Positions 34,880 to 43,485 of a stretch of DNA of 64,000 nucleotides are shown here, in pieces; the first letter of the stretch is position 1; every line of letters starts with the position of its first letter. Where the stretch lies: the NCBI RefSeq assembly GCF_015751895.1, contig NZ_JADOTZ010000001.1:2480001-2544000 (forward strand), in the 5' to 3' direction. A program made the position numbers and the translations under genes. The stretch is from Zhihengliuella flava (lineage in GTDB: Bacteria > Actinomycetota > Actinomycetes > Actinomycetales > Micrococcaceae). A model generated the notes under the pieces. The model made no database searches, had not been told where the DNA came from, and was given only the letters and a program-made list of their open reading frames with translations.

Positions 34880-35551
34880 TCAGAAGTGATGCAGGGCCTT
34901 GCCGATCATCTGGGCGCCGATCATCAGCAGCAACACCGCCATGATGATGGCGTTGTAGCGCTGAAGTTCATCCCGCAGGCGGGCCAGAGGCTGCCGCAGG
35001 CGCTCCTCCCAGATCAGGTTTGCGAGGACGGGGACCCACACGCTGATGCCGCCGATCACGGCGACGAAGGCCAGCAGGGCCAGCGCTTGGCCCCAACTCG
35101 CGGCGCCGGAGCCGATCGAGAGGCCAGCATTGGCATTGAGGATCAAGTTTTTGGGATTGACTGAGGCCAAGAGAGCGCCCAGACCAAAGATGGCGGCCGG
35201 GGAGAGCCCCTCCATGCTCGCCATCCACTGCGGTGCGGCGGGTTGCGCGTCACCGCGCGGCCGAGCCCGCCATTGTGTGATGGCGAAAAACAGGGCGGCG
35301 CCACCGAGTAGTAACTGCAGCGAGCCGAGCAGGGGCTTGCTGGCCTCGGGATCCGGCTCCGGCAGCGAGCCGCCGGCCACGGCGAAGAGCCCAGCGAGCA
35401 CGATGATCCCCGCCAGCCAGCCGATCAAAAAGAGCACGCTCTTGACACGCGCCCGCGGCATGAGCAGGAGCAGGACGATGGCCACGATGGGAATCGGGCT
35501 AATGGCGAGTCCAATCGCCGTGGGCAGCAGATCGCCGAGGAGTTCACTCAT
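34880..35551 (-). CDS. GAP/Sap-like six-helix membrane protein
   Basis: 223 residues with six predicted helices. LLPTAIGLAISPIPIVAIVLLLL at the start and LASVNPKNLILNANAGL (about 130-146) are hallmarks of the GAP (Sap, sulfolipid-1-addressing protein-like) family, related to LysE-type exporters. Its ATG overlaps the sulP stop by one base (TGATG). Position between a sulfate permease and an arylsulfatase suggests a partner in sulfate-ester or sulfate traffic, perhaps an exporter of a by-product; this rests on operon order. Confidence 0.85.
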   Translation of the reverse strand: MSELLGDLLPTAIGLAISPIPIVAIVLLLLMPRARVKSVLFLIGWLAGIIVLAGLFAVAGGSLPEPDPEASKPLLGSLQLLLGGAALFFAITQWRARPRGDAQPAAPQWMASMEGLSPAAIFGLGALLASVNPKNLILNANAGLSIGSGAASWGQALALLAFVAVIGGISVWVPVLANLIWEERLRQPLARLRDELQRYNAIIMAVLLLMIGAQMIGKALHHF

Positions 35552-37239
35552 CAGTTGTCCTGTCCTCTCGATGCGGCGTCGGCGCTGAGCTCCGAGACCG
35601 CGGCGCGGTTGGTTGCGAACATTCGTTCATCCTCCAGCAGATCGTGTTGGCGCATACGGTGCTGCATTTGCGGCCGGAAACGGCTGAAGGACAGCTCGAC
35701 GCCGTGCTCGGCCAGCCACGCCTTGAACGTCAAGAGCTGTTCGGCGGCCGTGACATCGACGTCCGTCACGGCCTCCATATCCAGCACCAGGTGCCGGATG
35801 GGATGCTCCGGTTCCGCGGTGATCCGCTGTTGGATCGATTCGACGACCGTGACGATGTTGGCGAAGATCAGGGGCGCGGCGACGCGCACGACGAGGACTC
35901 CGGGGGCGCTGACCGTGGCCTTGCTCGTGCGGTCCAGCAGAGAGGCCTCCGCCGCGCCGTCGGCCTGCACGACGTCGATGGCGGGCTGAGCGGCTCGACG
36001 CGCCAAGTTGATCAGGGCGAGGACGAAGGCCACCAAGATCCCGGGGATGGCGCCGACGATCAGGGTGACCGCGAAGCAGACGACGCCGATCGAAAATTCG
36101 GCGCGATCCGTGCGCGCGAGCTCGCGGAACTCGCCAATCGCCAAGAGGCGCACCACGGCCACCGCGACGATCGCGCCGATGGCCGGCGACGGAATGTGCG
36201 CCAAGACGCCCGTGCCGAACACCAAGAGCAAGAGGGTGCCTGCCGCGAGGATGAGCGAGGGCAGCTGCGTCCTCGCCCCAATCTGGTCCACCGCGGCTGT
36301 GCGGCTCGTCGACGCGCCGATCGTGAAACTGCCTTGGAACCCGGCGGCCACGTTGGATAGGCCGAAGGCCATCAGGTCCTTGTTGGGGCGATTGGGATAG
36401 CCGCGCCGGTTGGCGTAGGAGCGGGACACCAGCAGGCCTTCCGACGCGCCGACGACGGCGAGTGCGAGCGCGGAGGGAACGATGGCCAGCCATTGCTGCC
36501 AGCTCAGGGCGGGCCACGTGAGCGCCGGTAGGCCCGCCTCCACCGGCCCGAGGATGGCCACCTGATCCGCACTGACGCCCGTGACGCTGACGACGATCGA
36601 GGAGATGATGAGCGTGATCAAGGCCCACGGGATGAGCGGGTTGAGGCGGCGCCCGGCAACGAGGACTGCCACGCAGCCAGCGGCCAGAACCACGGACCAC
36701 GGTTTGATGTCCGTCCATCCGGTGACGAGCGTGGCCACTTTACTCACGAATTCGTGCCCATGACTGCCGGTGATGCCCAGCATCTTAATGACTTGGCTGA
36801 CCAGGATGTCGAAGGCCAGGCCCGCGACGAACCCAATGAGGATGGGCTTGGAGAGGAAGTCTGCAATAAACCCCAGCCGGAACACAGACATGAGGATCAT
36901 GAGTACGCCGCAGATCATGGCCTGGGCGAGCGCCATGTCGGCATAGGTTCCCGATCCGGCGACGGCTAATCCGCCGAGTGAGGATGCGACGAGCGCGCTG
37001 GCCGCGGCGTCGGGCGAGGCGACGAGTTGCCGCGAGCCGACGGTCAGCACGTAGATGATCGTGGGAATAACCAGGGCGTACAGCCCGGCCGACGGATCGA
37101 GGCCGGCGATCTGCGAGTATCCGATGTTGAGCGGGACGGCAATGGCGAGCAGGGTGACGCCTGCGGCGATTTCACGCGGAGCGTTCTTCTTGGTGAGCCC
37201 AGCCAACGGCCGTGCGTCGACATCGTGCAAAGTCACCAT
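35551..37239 (-). CDS. SulP-family sulfate/anion permease with STAS domain
   Basis: 562 residues. Transmembrane part (about 20-430) with the SulP opening signature AAGVTLLAIAVPLNIGYSQIAGL; GSFTIGASTSRTAAVDQIGARTQ in mid-protein is the conserved SulP segment; C-terminal STAS domain (about 445-550, VLDMEAVTDVDVTAAEQLL). Sulfate is the likely substrate, although the family also carries bicarbonate and other anions. ATG 37239 is supported by a TAAGTT -10 element 7 bases before it. First gene of sulP-GAP-arylsulfatase. Confidence 0.93.
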   Translation of the reverse strand: MVTLHDVDARPLAGLTKKNAPREIAAGVTLLAIAVPLNIGYSQIAGLDPSAGLYALVIPTIIYVLTVGSRQLVASPDAAASALVASSLGGLAVAGSGTYADMALAQAMICGVLMILMSVFRLGFIADFLSKPILIGFVAGLAFDILVSQVIKMLGITGSHGHEFVSKVATLVTGWTDIKPWSVVLAAGCVAVLVAGRRLNPLIPWALITLIISSIVVSVTGVSADQVAILGPVEAGLPALTWPALSWQQWLAIVPSALALAVVGASEGLLVSRSYANRRGYPNRPNKDLMAFGLSNVAAGFQGSFTIGASTSRTAAVDQIGARTQLPSLILAAGTLLLLVFGTGVLAHIPSPAIGAIVAVAVVRLLAIGEFRELARTDRAEFSIGVVCFAVTLIVGAIPGILVAFVLALINLARRAAQPAIDVVQADGAAEASLLDRTSKATVSAPGVLVVRVAAPLIFANIVTVVESIQQRITAEPEHPIRHLVLDMEAVTDVDVTAAEQLLTFKAWLAEHGVELSFSRFRPQMQHRMRQHDLLEDERMFATNRAAVSELSADAASRGQDN

Positions 37240-37246
37240 GTGTCTG

Positions 37247-37252
37247 AACTTA
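37247..37252 (-). promoter_or_regulatory. Leaderless -10 element (TAAGTT) of the sulP operon
   Basis: TAAGTT on the minus strand ends 7 bases before ATG 37239; no ribosome site in between. Confidence 0.5.
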
Positions 37253-37365
37253 GTCGGTTGGCGGGTCCACAACAAGGGGGAAATTTCGCGTTGACCACGG
37301 AAAAGTCATGTGAGCGTCCAGACCGCGCACGCCTGCTGAGGTGCCATCGCGGGGCCGTGTCCCGC

Positions 37366-37371
37366 TATGCT
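37366..37371 (+). promoter_or_regulatory. Leaderless -10 element (TATGCT) of mug-like gene
   Basis: TATGCT ends 7 bases before ATG 37379 and overlaps an earlier ATG at 37367, so it favours the later start. Confidence 0.5.
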
Positions 37372-37378
37372 TCGTGCT

Positions 37379-38059
37379 ATGCACGTCACGCCTCCAGCGC
37401 GCCCGCGGCGGCCGTCGCCGCTGGGCGGACGTAAACCCACCCGCGACGACTTGGCCCCGTTCGCCACCGATGATCCCGACGTGCTGGATGACATCCTGCC
37501 CGCGGACTCCTCGGCGCTGCGGCTTTTAATCGTCGGCATCAATCCGGGGCTGTGGACCGCAGCCGTGAACGCGCCGTTTGCGCGGCCGGGTAATCGGTTC
37601 TGGCCGTCGCTGCATCGAGCCGGGCTGACCAGCCACGTGGTGGACGCCTCGCGTGGTCTCCGCGAGGAGGATCAGGACGAGTTGCTCCGCCGGGGCATCG
37701 GACTGACCAACCTGGTGGGTCGGGCCACGGCCCGGGCCGATGAACTCACACGCGATGAGCTTCGCGCGGCGGGGGAGCGGCTCGTCGCCCGCGTGCACGA
37801 GTTACGGCCTCGGGCTGTGGCCATCGCCGGGATTACGGCCTTCCGCAGTGCCTTCAAGGTGCCCCAGGCGCAGCTCGGGCGGCAAGATCCGGCCACCCTC
37901 GGGACGGATGTGGGCCGGCACCAGTGGCCGGATGGCACGGCGCTCTGGGTGGTTCCCCAGCCCAGCGGGCTTAATGCGCACGAGACGATCGACTCGCTCG
38001 CGGCCAAGTGGCAGCAGGTGTGGCAGGAGGCCGGCTCGCCCGACGAGCCGGCGCGGTAG
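37379..38059 (+). CDS. mug: G/U mismatch-specific DNA glycosylase (Mug/TDG family)
   Basis: 226 residues. The active-site loop GINPGLWTAAVNAPFARPGNRFW (about 53-75) with Asn in GINPG, and PQPSGLNAHET near residue 196, which carries the second catalytic segment, are those of Mug/TDG enzymes. Removes uracil or thymine from G mismatches, an entry to base-excision repair. An N-terminal extension of ~40 residues is rich in Pro and Arg. Convergent with the alpha/beta hydrolase, stops 7 bases apart. Confidence 0.92.
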   Translation: MHVTPPARPRRPSPLGGRKPTRDDLAPFATDDPDVLDDILPADSSALRLLIVGINPGLWTAAVNAPFARPGNRFWPSLHRAGLTSHVVDASRGLREEDQDELLRRGIGLTNLVGRATARADELTRDELRAAGERLVARVHELRPRAVAIAGITAFRSAFKVPQAQLGRQDPATLGTDVGRHQWPDGTALWVVPQPSGLNAHETIDSLAAKWQQVWQEAGSPDEPAR

Positions 38060-38065
38060 CACTGC

Positions 38066-38899
38066 CTAGGAGCCCTCGGCGAGGCGGGAGCGCCCGTGGG
38101 CGGCGACGTCGTTCCGCAACATGGCGGGCCAGCCGCGGACGTCGGCGGGCGTGCGCGCCACGTGGAGCACGGCGTGCGGCAGCAGCTGGGCCAGAGCCTC
38201 CGCGGTGGACACGGGGTGGGCCGGGTCGCCGATCCACGCCAGAATCGTCACGGGGCAGTGGATCTGCGCGATGTCCGCGGCTGCGGGCAGATCGCTCACG
38301 GCGGCGCCACGGAACACGGACGGCAGAAGGCCCTCCGGGACATCGGGCTCAGTGGCCGGGGAGCCCACCGTGGCTGGTGGACGTGCGACGGCGGCGCTGG
38401 CGGCCACGAAGGTCCCCACCCCACGCTTCTCAATGAGCGTGGCCGCCGTGCGGTAGTCCTGAGACTTGGCGGTGCGGGTCGCCCAGGCCGTCGGCGGGAC
38501 CAAGAGGGTTAGCCCGGCGAAGCGCTGCGGGTCCCTCACCGCGGCGTGCAGAAGCGTGGCGGCACCCATCGAGGGCCCGACCCCGTGGACGCGCTCGCCG
38601 GGAAAGTAGGCGTCCAACAGCTGGAGGAGATCGTCGGCCAACTGCGGCCAGGCGTAGTCCTGAGGAACTTTTCGACCCGTCGAGGTGCCGTGGCCGCGGG
38701 CGTCGTAGCGCAACAGACGGGTCCCGCTCAGCCCCCGCCCCAGATCCAAGTCCAGCAAGCTATCGACGCGCCTCGACGACGTGAGGCCGTGTAATTGCAC
38801 GACGGGGTGACCGCCCTCGTCACTCAGCGAGCACGCCAGCTGTGCGGTTGCCGTTGCCGGGGAACCCACGGGGAACGCTGGCTGCTCGATGGCCGTCAT
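38066..38899 (-). CDS. Alpha/beta hydrolase
   Basis: 277 residues; oxyanion segment VVQLHGLTSS (about 33-42), YDARGHGTS turn, nucleophile elbow GVGPSMGAA with Ser110, and a late Asp in ILAWIGDPAHPVS (about 228) with a terminal His region. A soluble esterase/haloalkane-type fold; substrate unknown. Preceded by GAGAGGAG. The catalytic triad looks complete. Divergent from the condensation-type gene 47 bases away. Confidence 0.85.
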   Translation of the reverse strand: MTAIEQPAFPVGSPATATAQLACSLSDEGGHPVVQLHGLTSSRRVDSLLDLDLGRGLSGTRLLRYDARGHGTSTGRKVPQDYAWPQLADDLLQLLDAYFPGERVHGVGPSMGAATLLHAAVRDPQRFAGLTLLVPPTAWATRTAKSQDYRTAATLIEKRGVGTFVAASAAVARPPATVGSPATEPDVPEGLLPSVFRGAAVSDLPAAADIAQIHCPVTILAWIGDPAHPVSTAEALAQLLPHAVLHVARTPADVRGWPAMLRNDVAAHGRSRLAEGS

Positions 38900-38934
38900 G
38901 GGGCTACTCCTCTCGCCGGTGCTGGAATGACGGT

Positions 38935-38940
38935 TAAGCT
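38935..38940 (+). promoter_or_regulatory. Leaderless -10 element (TAAGCT)
   Basis: TAAGCT ends 6 bases before ATG 38947; no Shine-Dalgarno sequence. Confidence 0.5.
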
Positions 38941-38946
38941 ACCAGC

Positions 38947-40245
38947 ATGCGGCTCACCCACCTTGCCCAGATGCGCTTGCCGTTCGGTCGGCTGGTCGGA
39001 TACCGCCCCGCCGTTTCGGGACTCGGCAGGGACTTGCCCGTGTCTTTCGACCAGCGACGTCACGTTGAGGCCGGCGACCGCCCTGGGTCGTGGATGGCGT
39101 TGTCCCTCACCCTGCCCGGCCGGGCGGCTCGGGCCGACGTCGAGCGTGCGTGGCTGGCCGTCGTCGGCCGGCACGGCACGCTGCGTTCGGTGTTTACGGA
39201 GCACGACGACGGTGCGCGCCTGCGGGCCGTAGACGTGGCACCGGGGGAGTGGGTGGAACACGAGATCGCGTCTGGAGAGGCGGTGAGCGACGCCGTGCGG
39301 GGTGTCTTCGACGCCCAGTGCAGACCCTACGCGGCGCCGTCCCATTACCTGTGTTTGCTCGAGACCGCGGCGAGCACCACGGTGCTGATCGGGACGGATC
39401 ACGCGCACGTGGACATGTGGTCGCTGGTGGTGATCGGTCGGGACTTCGTGGCCGCCCACGCTGAGGCGGCGCGCACGCCGTCGGACGCTGCAGTGCACCT
39501 GGCTACGGCACCGCCCTTTGCCGAGCACACCGCAGCGTTGCGCGAGCGCGGCAGCGCTTCGGAGCGCATCCACGCTCGGTGGAGAGAAATTCTGGACGCT
39601 GGCGGCTCGGTGATGCCCGTCTTCCCCCTTGAGCTGGACGCGCCAGCACCCCGGCCGGAGCGCGTGGAGGTCCGTGAGGTGCTGGACGTGGCCGCGAATG
39701 AAGCGTTGGCTGCGGCGGCCGCCCGCGAGGGAGTCTCTGCGCTGGCGCTCGCGGTGTCCGTGATGACGCGGGTCACGGCCCGGATCGCCGAACGGCCCTT
39801 GCGCGCGGTATTTCCCGTGCATAGCCGGTATGACCACACCTGGCACGAGTCGGTGGGGTGGTTTATCACCAACTCGGTGCTCGAGTCCGCCGACGCATCG
39901 CCGCGGGCCTGTGCCGCCGCCGTGAAGGAGGCCGTGCAGCTCGGGTCCCACCCGTTGGAGGACGTGCTCACGCCCTGGGGCGGGATGCCGCAGGCGCCGG
40001 GCATGTTTGCGATTTCCTGGCTTGACCTGCGCCGGCTGCCCGTCTCGTTCGCCTCCCACCACTACGACGCCCACTACGTCGGCGCACCCGTGACCACGGA
40101 TGGCGTCATGCTGTGGTTTATCTCCGATCAGACGGGGCTCCACTTACGTTGCCGCTACCCGGACACGCTCCTGGCCCGCGAGCACGTGGGTGGTTGGCTC
40201 GACGCCGTGGTGGAGGGATTGGTGGAGGCGGCCAGCCGGGAATGA
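38947..40245 (+). CDS. Stand-alone condensation-type (CoA-dependent acyltransferase fold) protein
   Basis: 432 residues of the chloramphenicol-acetyltransferase/NRPS condensation fold. N-terminal half: ERAWLAVVGRHGTLRSVF (about 66-83) and the active-site segment DHAHVDMWS (151-159), which corresponds to HHxxxDG with the second His and the Asp kept, but the first His is Asp and the Gly is Met. C-terminal half: ESVGWFITNSVLES, the counterpart of VGxFxNT, and DGVMLWFISDQTGLHLRCRYP. No carrier or adenylation domain is nearby. PapA- or WES-like ester/amide formation is possible; acceptor unknown. Confidence 0.85.
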   Translation: MRLTHLAQMRLPFGRLVGYRPAVSGLGRDLPVSFDQRRHVEAGDRPGSWMALSLTLPGRAARADVERAWLAVVGRHGTLRSVFTEHDDGARLRAVDVAPGEWVEHEIASGEAVSDAVRGVFDAQCRPYAAPSHYLCLLETAASTTVLIGTDHAHVDMWSLVVIGRDFVAAHAEAARTPSDAAVHLATAPPFAEHTAALRERGSASERIHARWREILDAGGSVMPVFPLELDAPAPRPERVEVREVLDVAANEALAAAAAREGVSALALAVSVMTRVTARIAERPLRAVFPVHSRYDHTWHESVGWFITNSVLESADASPRACAAAVKEAVQLGSHPLEDVLTPWGGMPQAPGMFAISWLDLRRLPVSFASHHYDAHYVGAPVTTDGVMLWFISDQTGLHLRCRYPDTLLAREHVGGWLDAVVEGLVEAASRE

Positions 40246-40273
40246 GCCGGCGGTGCGCGTGGTTGCCCCAGAT

Positions 40274-41194
40274 ATGCGAGCCATGACCTATAGCGAATAC
40301 ACGGACACCACGACCCTCGAACTCACGGAACAGCCCACCCCCAAGGTGGGCCCGGGCAGCGTCCTGATCAGCGTGCAGCGCGCGGCCGTTAACCCCGTGG
40401 ACTGGAAACTGATGACGGGCGGCTTGGACGCCATGCTCGAGGCCCACTTCCCGGTCATCCCGGGCTGGGACGTCGCGGGCATCGTGGAGGCAACCGGGCC
40501 TGACACCCCGGAATTTTCTGTGGGGGACCGCGTCGCGGCCTACGGGCGCAAGGACGTCGTTTCCGGCGGCTCCTATGCCGAATACATGTCGCTCCCGGCC
40601 ACGTCAGTGGCGCGAATCCCCGACGGGGTGGGATTCGACGACGCGGCCGGGCTGCCGCTGGCCGGCCTCACCGCCTTGCGGTCCCTCGAGACCCTGGAAC
40701 TGACGGATGAGGATACCTTGCTGATTCACGCGGCCTCGGGCGGGGTCGGGTTCCTCGCGGCCCAACTGGCCCGCGAGGTCGGGGCCACCGTCCTCGGGAC
40801 GGCCTCCGAGGCCAACCACGGCAAGCTGCGCCAGATCGGCGTCGTGCCTTTGACCTACGGCGAGGGCCTGGAGGAGCGAGTGCGCGAGGCCGCGCCGGCT
40901 GGCGTGACCGCCGTTGCCGATTTCGTCGGTGGCGTCCGGGAACAGACGCTCGCTGTTCTCGCTGCGGACGGCCGGCACGTGTCCATCGCTGACCCGACGG
41001 TGGAAGAGCAGGGCGGCCAGTGGGTGTGGGTGCGCCCTGATGGCGCCCGCCTGCAAGAGCTCCTCGGGAAGGTGGCCGCCGGTGACCTCCGGGTAGAGAT
41101 TGACAGCGCCTACCCGCTGGCTGAGGCCGCGGACGCGATGCGGGCTAATCAGGCCGGATCGCGAGGAAAAGTCCTCATCGACACCACGCGCTAA
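40274..41194 (+). CDS. MDR-family NADP-dependent oxidoreductase (quinone reductase-like)
   Basis: 306 residues. GroES-like N-terminal domain (AVNPVDWKLMTGG, PGWDVAGIVEATG, DRVAAYG) and Rossmann domain with HAASGGVGFLAAQLA (about 153-167) for NADP(H). It has no structural-zinc cysteines, so it belongs to the zeta-crystallin/quinone-oxidoreductase branch. Likely reduces quinones or enals. ATG 40274 gives family-like length; 40283 is a close alternative. 28 bases after the condensation-type gene, possibly co-transcribed. Confidence 0.88.
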   Translation: MRAMTYSEYTDTTTLELTEQPTPKVGPGSVLISVQRAAVNPVDWKLMTGGLDAMLEAHFPVIPGWDVAGIVEATGPDTPEFSVGDRVAAYGRKDVVSGGSYAEYMSLPATSVARIPDGVGFDDAAGLPLAGLTALRSLETLELTDEDTLLIHAASGGVGFLAAQLAREVGATVLGTASEANHGKLRQIGVVPLTYGEGLEERVREAAPAGVTAVADFVGGVREQTLAVLAADGRHVSIADPTVEEQGGQWVWVRPDGARLQELLGKVAAGDLRVEIDSAYPLAEAADAMRANQAGSRGKVLIDTTR

Positions 41195-41209
41195 GCGTTC
41201 AATCATGGG

Positions 41210-41250
41210 GTGAGCCTCGCGGTGGTCGCACAGGCCGCCGCGAGGCTCAC
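41210..41250. terminator. Bidirectional hairpin between MDR and VOC genes
   Basis: GTGAGCCTCGCGG (41210-41222) pairs perfectly with CCGCGAGGCTCAC (41238-41250), 15-base loop. It overlaps the stop codon of the minus-strand VOC gene and follows the MDR stop. Confidence 0.7.
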
Positions 41251-41591
41251 TCGTGGGTACCCACGTTGATGACGCGACCGGAGGGATCGCGGTAAAAGAA
41301 GCGATACACGCCCCACGGCTCGTGCGTCAGCGGATGCACGATCTCCAAGCCAGCGGCGCGCACCGCGTCGTGCGTAGCCTCCACATCGTCGACGAAGACG
41401 GAGACCTCCGGGTTGACGGGCGCCGACGCATCCCGGGTCATGAGGCCCAGTTGATGCCCGCGCTCGTCGCCGATGAACGCCACCCAGCCATGGTTCATGA
41501 GCACCGTGAGCCCGAGCGCGCGGCAGTGTGCCTCCAGCGCCTCGGCCAGATCATCGACGGTCAGCAGAGGGACGATCCGTTGGATACTCAT
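41247..41591 (-). CDS. VOC-family (glyoxalase/bleomycin-resistance fold) protein
   Basis: 114 residues containing two beta-alpha-beta-beta-beta halves: IVPLLTVDDLAEALEAHCRALGL and VSVFVDDVEATHDAVRAAGLEI, closing with YRFFYRDPSGRVINVGTH, the typical end of a VOC monomer. Metal-ligand pattern is not clear enough to name an activity. Stand-alone gene. Confidence 0.85.
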   Translation of the reverse strand: MSIQRIVPLLTVDDLAEALEAHCRALGLTVLMNHGWVAFIGDERGHQLGLMTRDASAPVNPEVSVFVDDVEATHDAVRAAGLEIVHPLTHEPWGVYRFFYRDPSGRVINVGTHE

Positions 41592-41847
41592 GCGGACAGT
41601 GCACCAGAGGCGCGGTGGAACGGCAAGGCTTTTCCGGGCGCTGGGCCGTACCTAAAGAATGCTTGATCCAACAAGCAAAATGATCGCATTCCCTGGCTTG
41701 TCCGTGAGGCGCCAAGCTCAAGATGCTTCCATTCTCTGCGATTGGTGCGCTCATAACCCTTGTGGCGATGAACGGATCTTCTTAGGCTCGCATCACGAGA
41801 CGCGTTTCGGCGCTTGGCTGATGCGCTTCAGATGGGAGGAGAAAGTC

Positions 41848-43023
41848 ATGGAATCCAACTTCTTCGCAGACATCGATTGGGGGTCGATGTTGCTGAAGGT
41901 GGTCTTCGCGATCATCATCCTGATTGTCACGTGGATCATCGCCAAGGCCGTTAAATGGGCCATTGGTAAGGCGGTCGCCAAAGTCCCAGCCTTGCAAAAG
42001 GAGGGCAACGACGGCGCGCAGATCGGTGATTCGATCGGCACCATTGCCTCGCTGCTCGTCTGGCTTTTTGGCCTCGTGGCCATTTTGCAGCTGTTCAATC
42101 TTGAACGGGTCCTGACGCCCGTGCAGGGATTGTTGGACGGAATTCTTGGATTCTTGCCCAACCTGGTGGGCGCAGGATTCATCTTCTTTATCGGCTTCGT
42201 GATTGCCAAGATTGTTCGGCAGTTGGTGCAGACTGCGCTGAATACCGTCGACTTGACCAAGATCACCAGTAAATTCCGGTCTCAAGACGCCGAGCCACGC
42301 GATCCGGCGGAGATTAATGCCAAAGTCTCCTCGGTGATCGGCAACCTGCTGTTCGGTGTCATCATCATTGTGGTCGCCATTGCCGCCCTGCAGGTTCTGG
42401 GGATCGAGTCCATTTCCCAGCCGGCCGAGCAGATGCTGTCGATGTTCTTGGCGGCGATCCCGTCCATCATTGCGGCGGCGGTCCTGCTGGCTCTGGGCTT
42501 CGTGATCGCCTCCTTCTTGGGCAGCCTCTTGGAGGAGTTGCTGCGGGGTGTGGGTACTGACCGGACACTCGGTAGTCTCGGCGTTGTCCCAGCTGGTGCT
42601 AGCGCCTCCTCCGTGATCACGAAGATTGTTCAAGTGGCCATCATGATTTTCTTCGCCATCATGGCGGCGCAGCTGTTGGGCTTTGAGGTCATCACCCGCA
42701 TCCTCAATGAAGTGCTGGAGCTCGGTGGCAACGTGCTCTTCGGTGGTGCGATCATCGCGGCCGGCTTCCTGATCGCCAGCATCGTTGGCAAGTTCGTCAC
42801 CCACGATCTGGCCTCGAAGGTCCTGCGCTACTCGGCGATTGCGCTATTTATTGCCATGGGCCTGCGCTACATGGGGCTGGCGGATTCCATTATCAACCTG
42901 GCCTTCGGGGCCGTGGTGATTGGCGGCGCGCTAGCCGCCGCCTTGGCCTTCGGGCTCGGCGGTCGTGAGGCCGCGGCACGGACGCTGAACAAGGCGGAAC
43001 GCAAGGCCGAGCGGGAGCTCTAA
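41848..43023 (+). CDS. CmpX/MscS-like mechanosensitive channel-type membrane protein
   Basis: 391 residues from an ATG with GGGAGGAG upstream. Successive conserved TM_helix-type repeats (pattern ...ILGFLPNLVGAGFIFFIGFVIAKIVRQLV..., repeated as AAIPSIIAAAVLLALGFVIASFLG and GGNVLFGGAIIAAGFLIASIVG) make about eight membrane segments without the large MscS cytoplasmic vestibule. This is the CmpX/YnaI-related conserved TM_helix family. Likely a small-conductance mechanosensitive channel at the cell membrane; proof is lacking for most members. C terminus is basic (AERKAEREL). Confidence 0.82.
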   Translation: MESNFFADIDWGSMLLKVVFAIIILIVTWIIAKAVKWAIGKAVAKVPALQKEGNDGAQIGDSIGTIASLLVWLFGLVAILQLFNLERVLTPVQGLLDGILGFLPNLVGAGFIFFIGFVIAKIVRQLVQTALNTVDLTKITSKFRSQDAEPRDPAEINAKVSSVIGNLLFGVIIIVVAIAALQVLGIESISQPAEQMLSMFLAAIPSIIAAAVLLALGFVIASFLGSLLEELLRGVGTDRTLGSLGVVPAGASASSVITKIVQVAIMIFFAIMAAQLLGFEVITRILNEVLELGGNVLFGGAIIAAGFLIASIVGKFVTHDLASKVLRYSAIALFIAMGLRYMGLADSIINLAFGAVVIGGALAAALAFGLGGREAAARTLNKAERKAEREL

Positions 43024-43067
43024 CGCTTCTGTACGACGCGTCGCTGACAACAACGGCGCATCACGAC

Positions 43068-43109
43068 GGGCGGCTGGCCCCGGTGACCGTTCATCGGGAC
43101 CAGCCGCCC
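43068..43109 (+). terminator. Terminator hairpin after the CmpX-like gene
   Basis: GGGCGGCTGG (43068-43077) pairs with CCAGCCGCCC (43100-43109); after one mismatch four further inner pairs form. No T tract, only TTCA follows. Confidence 0.7.
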
Positions 43110-43485
43110 CTTCACTGCCTCGAGACGTGAGGCGACGCCACGCCGGGACTGATTGAAAACTTCTTGTTACACGCTTGAGTAACCCCGAGAACGTGGGGGA
43201 GTACTGATTGGGACACCCCAACCTGAAAGACTTCCTTGATTTTCCGCGGCTCAGCCGGGGTCCGGCTGCTCATCCGGCAAAGATGTGACCTAGGCCATGA
43301 AAAGTTGCGAGTCGATAACGTTCGGCTCGGGGCCAGAAAATTCATATTCAAGAAACGTTTCACGGACTAGTCTGCCTACTGTGAGGCACGCCACCCGCAT
43401 CGGGGGTGTTGCTCGGCGGAACGCTGAAGGGAGCGTTCCGTATCGACCACACATGTGGAAGCACATGTCGAAACAAGGAGGCGGA
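43110..43485 (+). other. Long leader/promoter region of the peptide ABC operon
   Basis: No gene seen in these 376 bases, which are AT-richer than their surroundings. TAGTCT (43368-43373) and TACTGT (43377-43382) are possible -10 hexamers, which would give a leader of roughly 100 bases. The leader holds a perfect 8-bp hairpin GGAACGCT/AGCGTTCC (43418-43439) and then CCACA-CA-TGTGG (43447-43458) with a second CACATGT at 43462-43468, before the AAGGAGG ribosome site. Confidence 0.45.
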
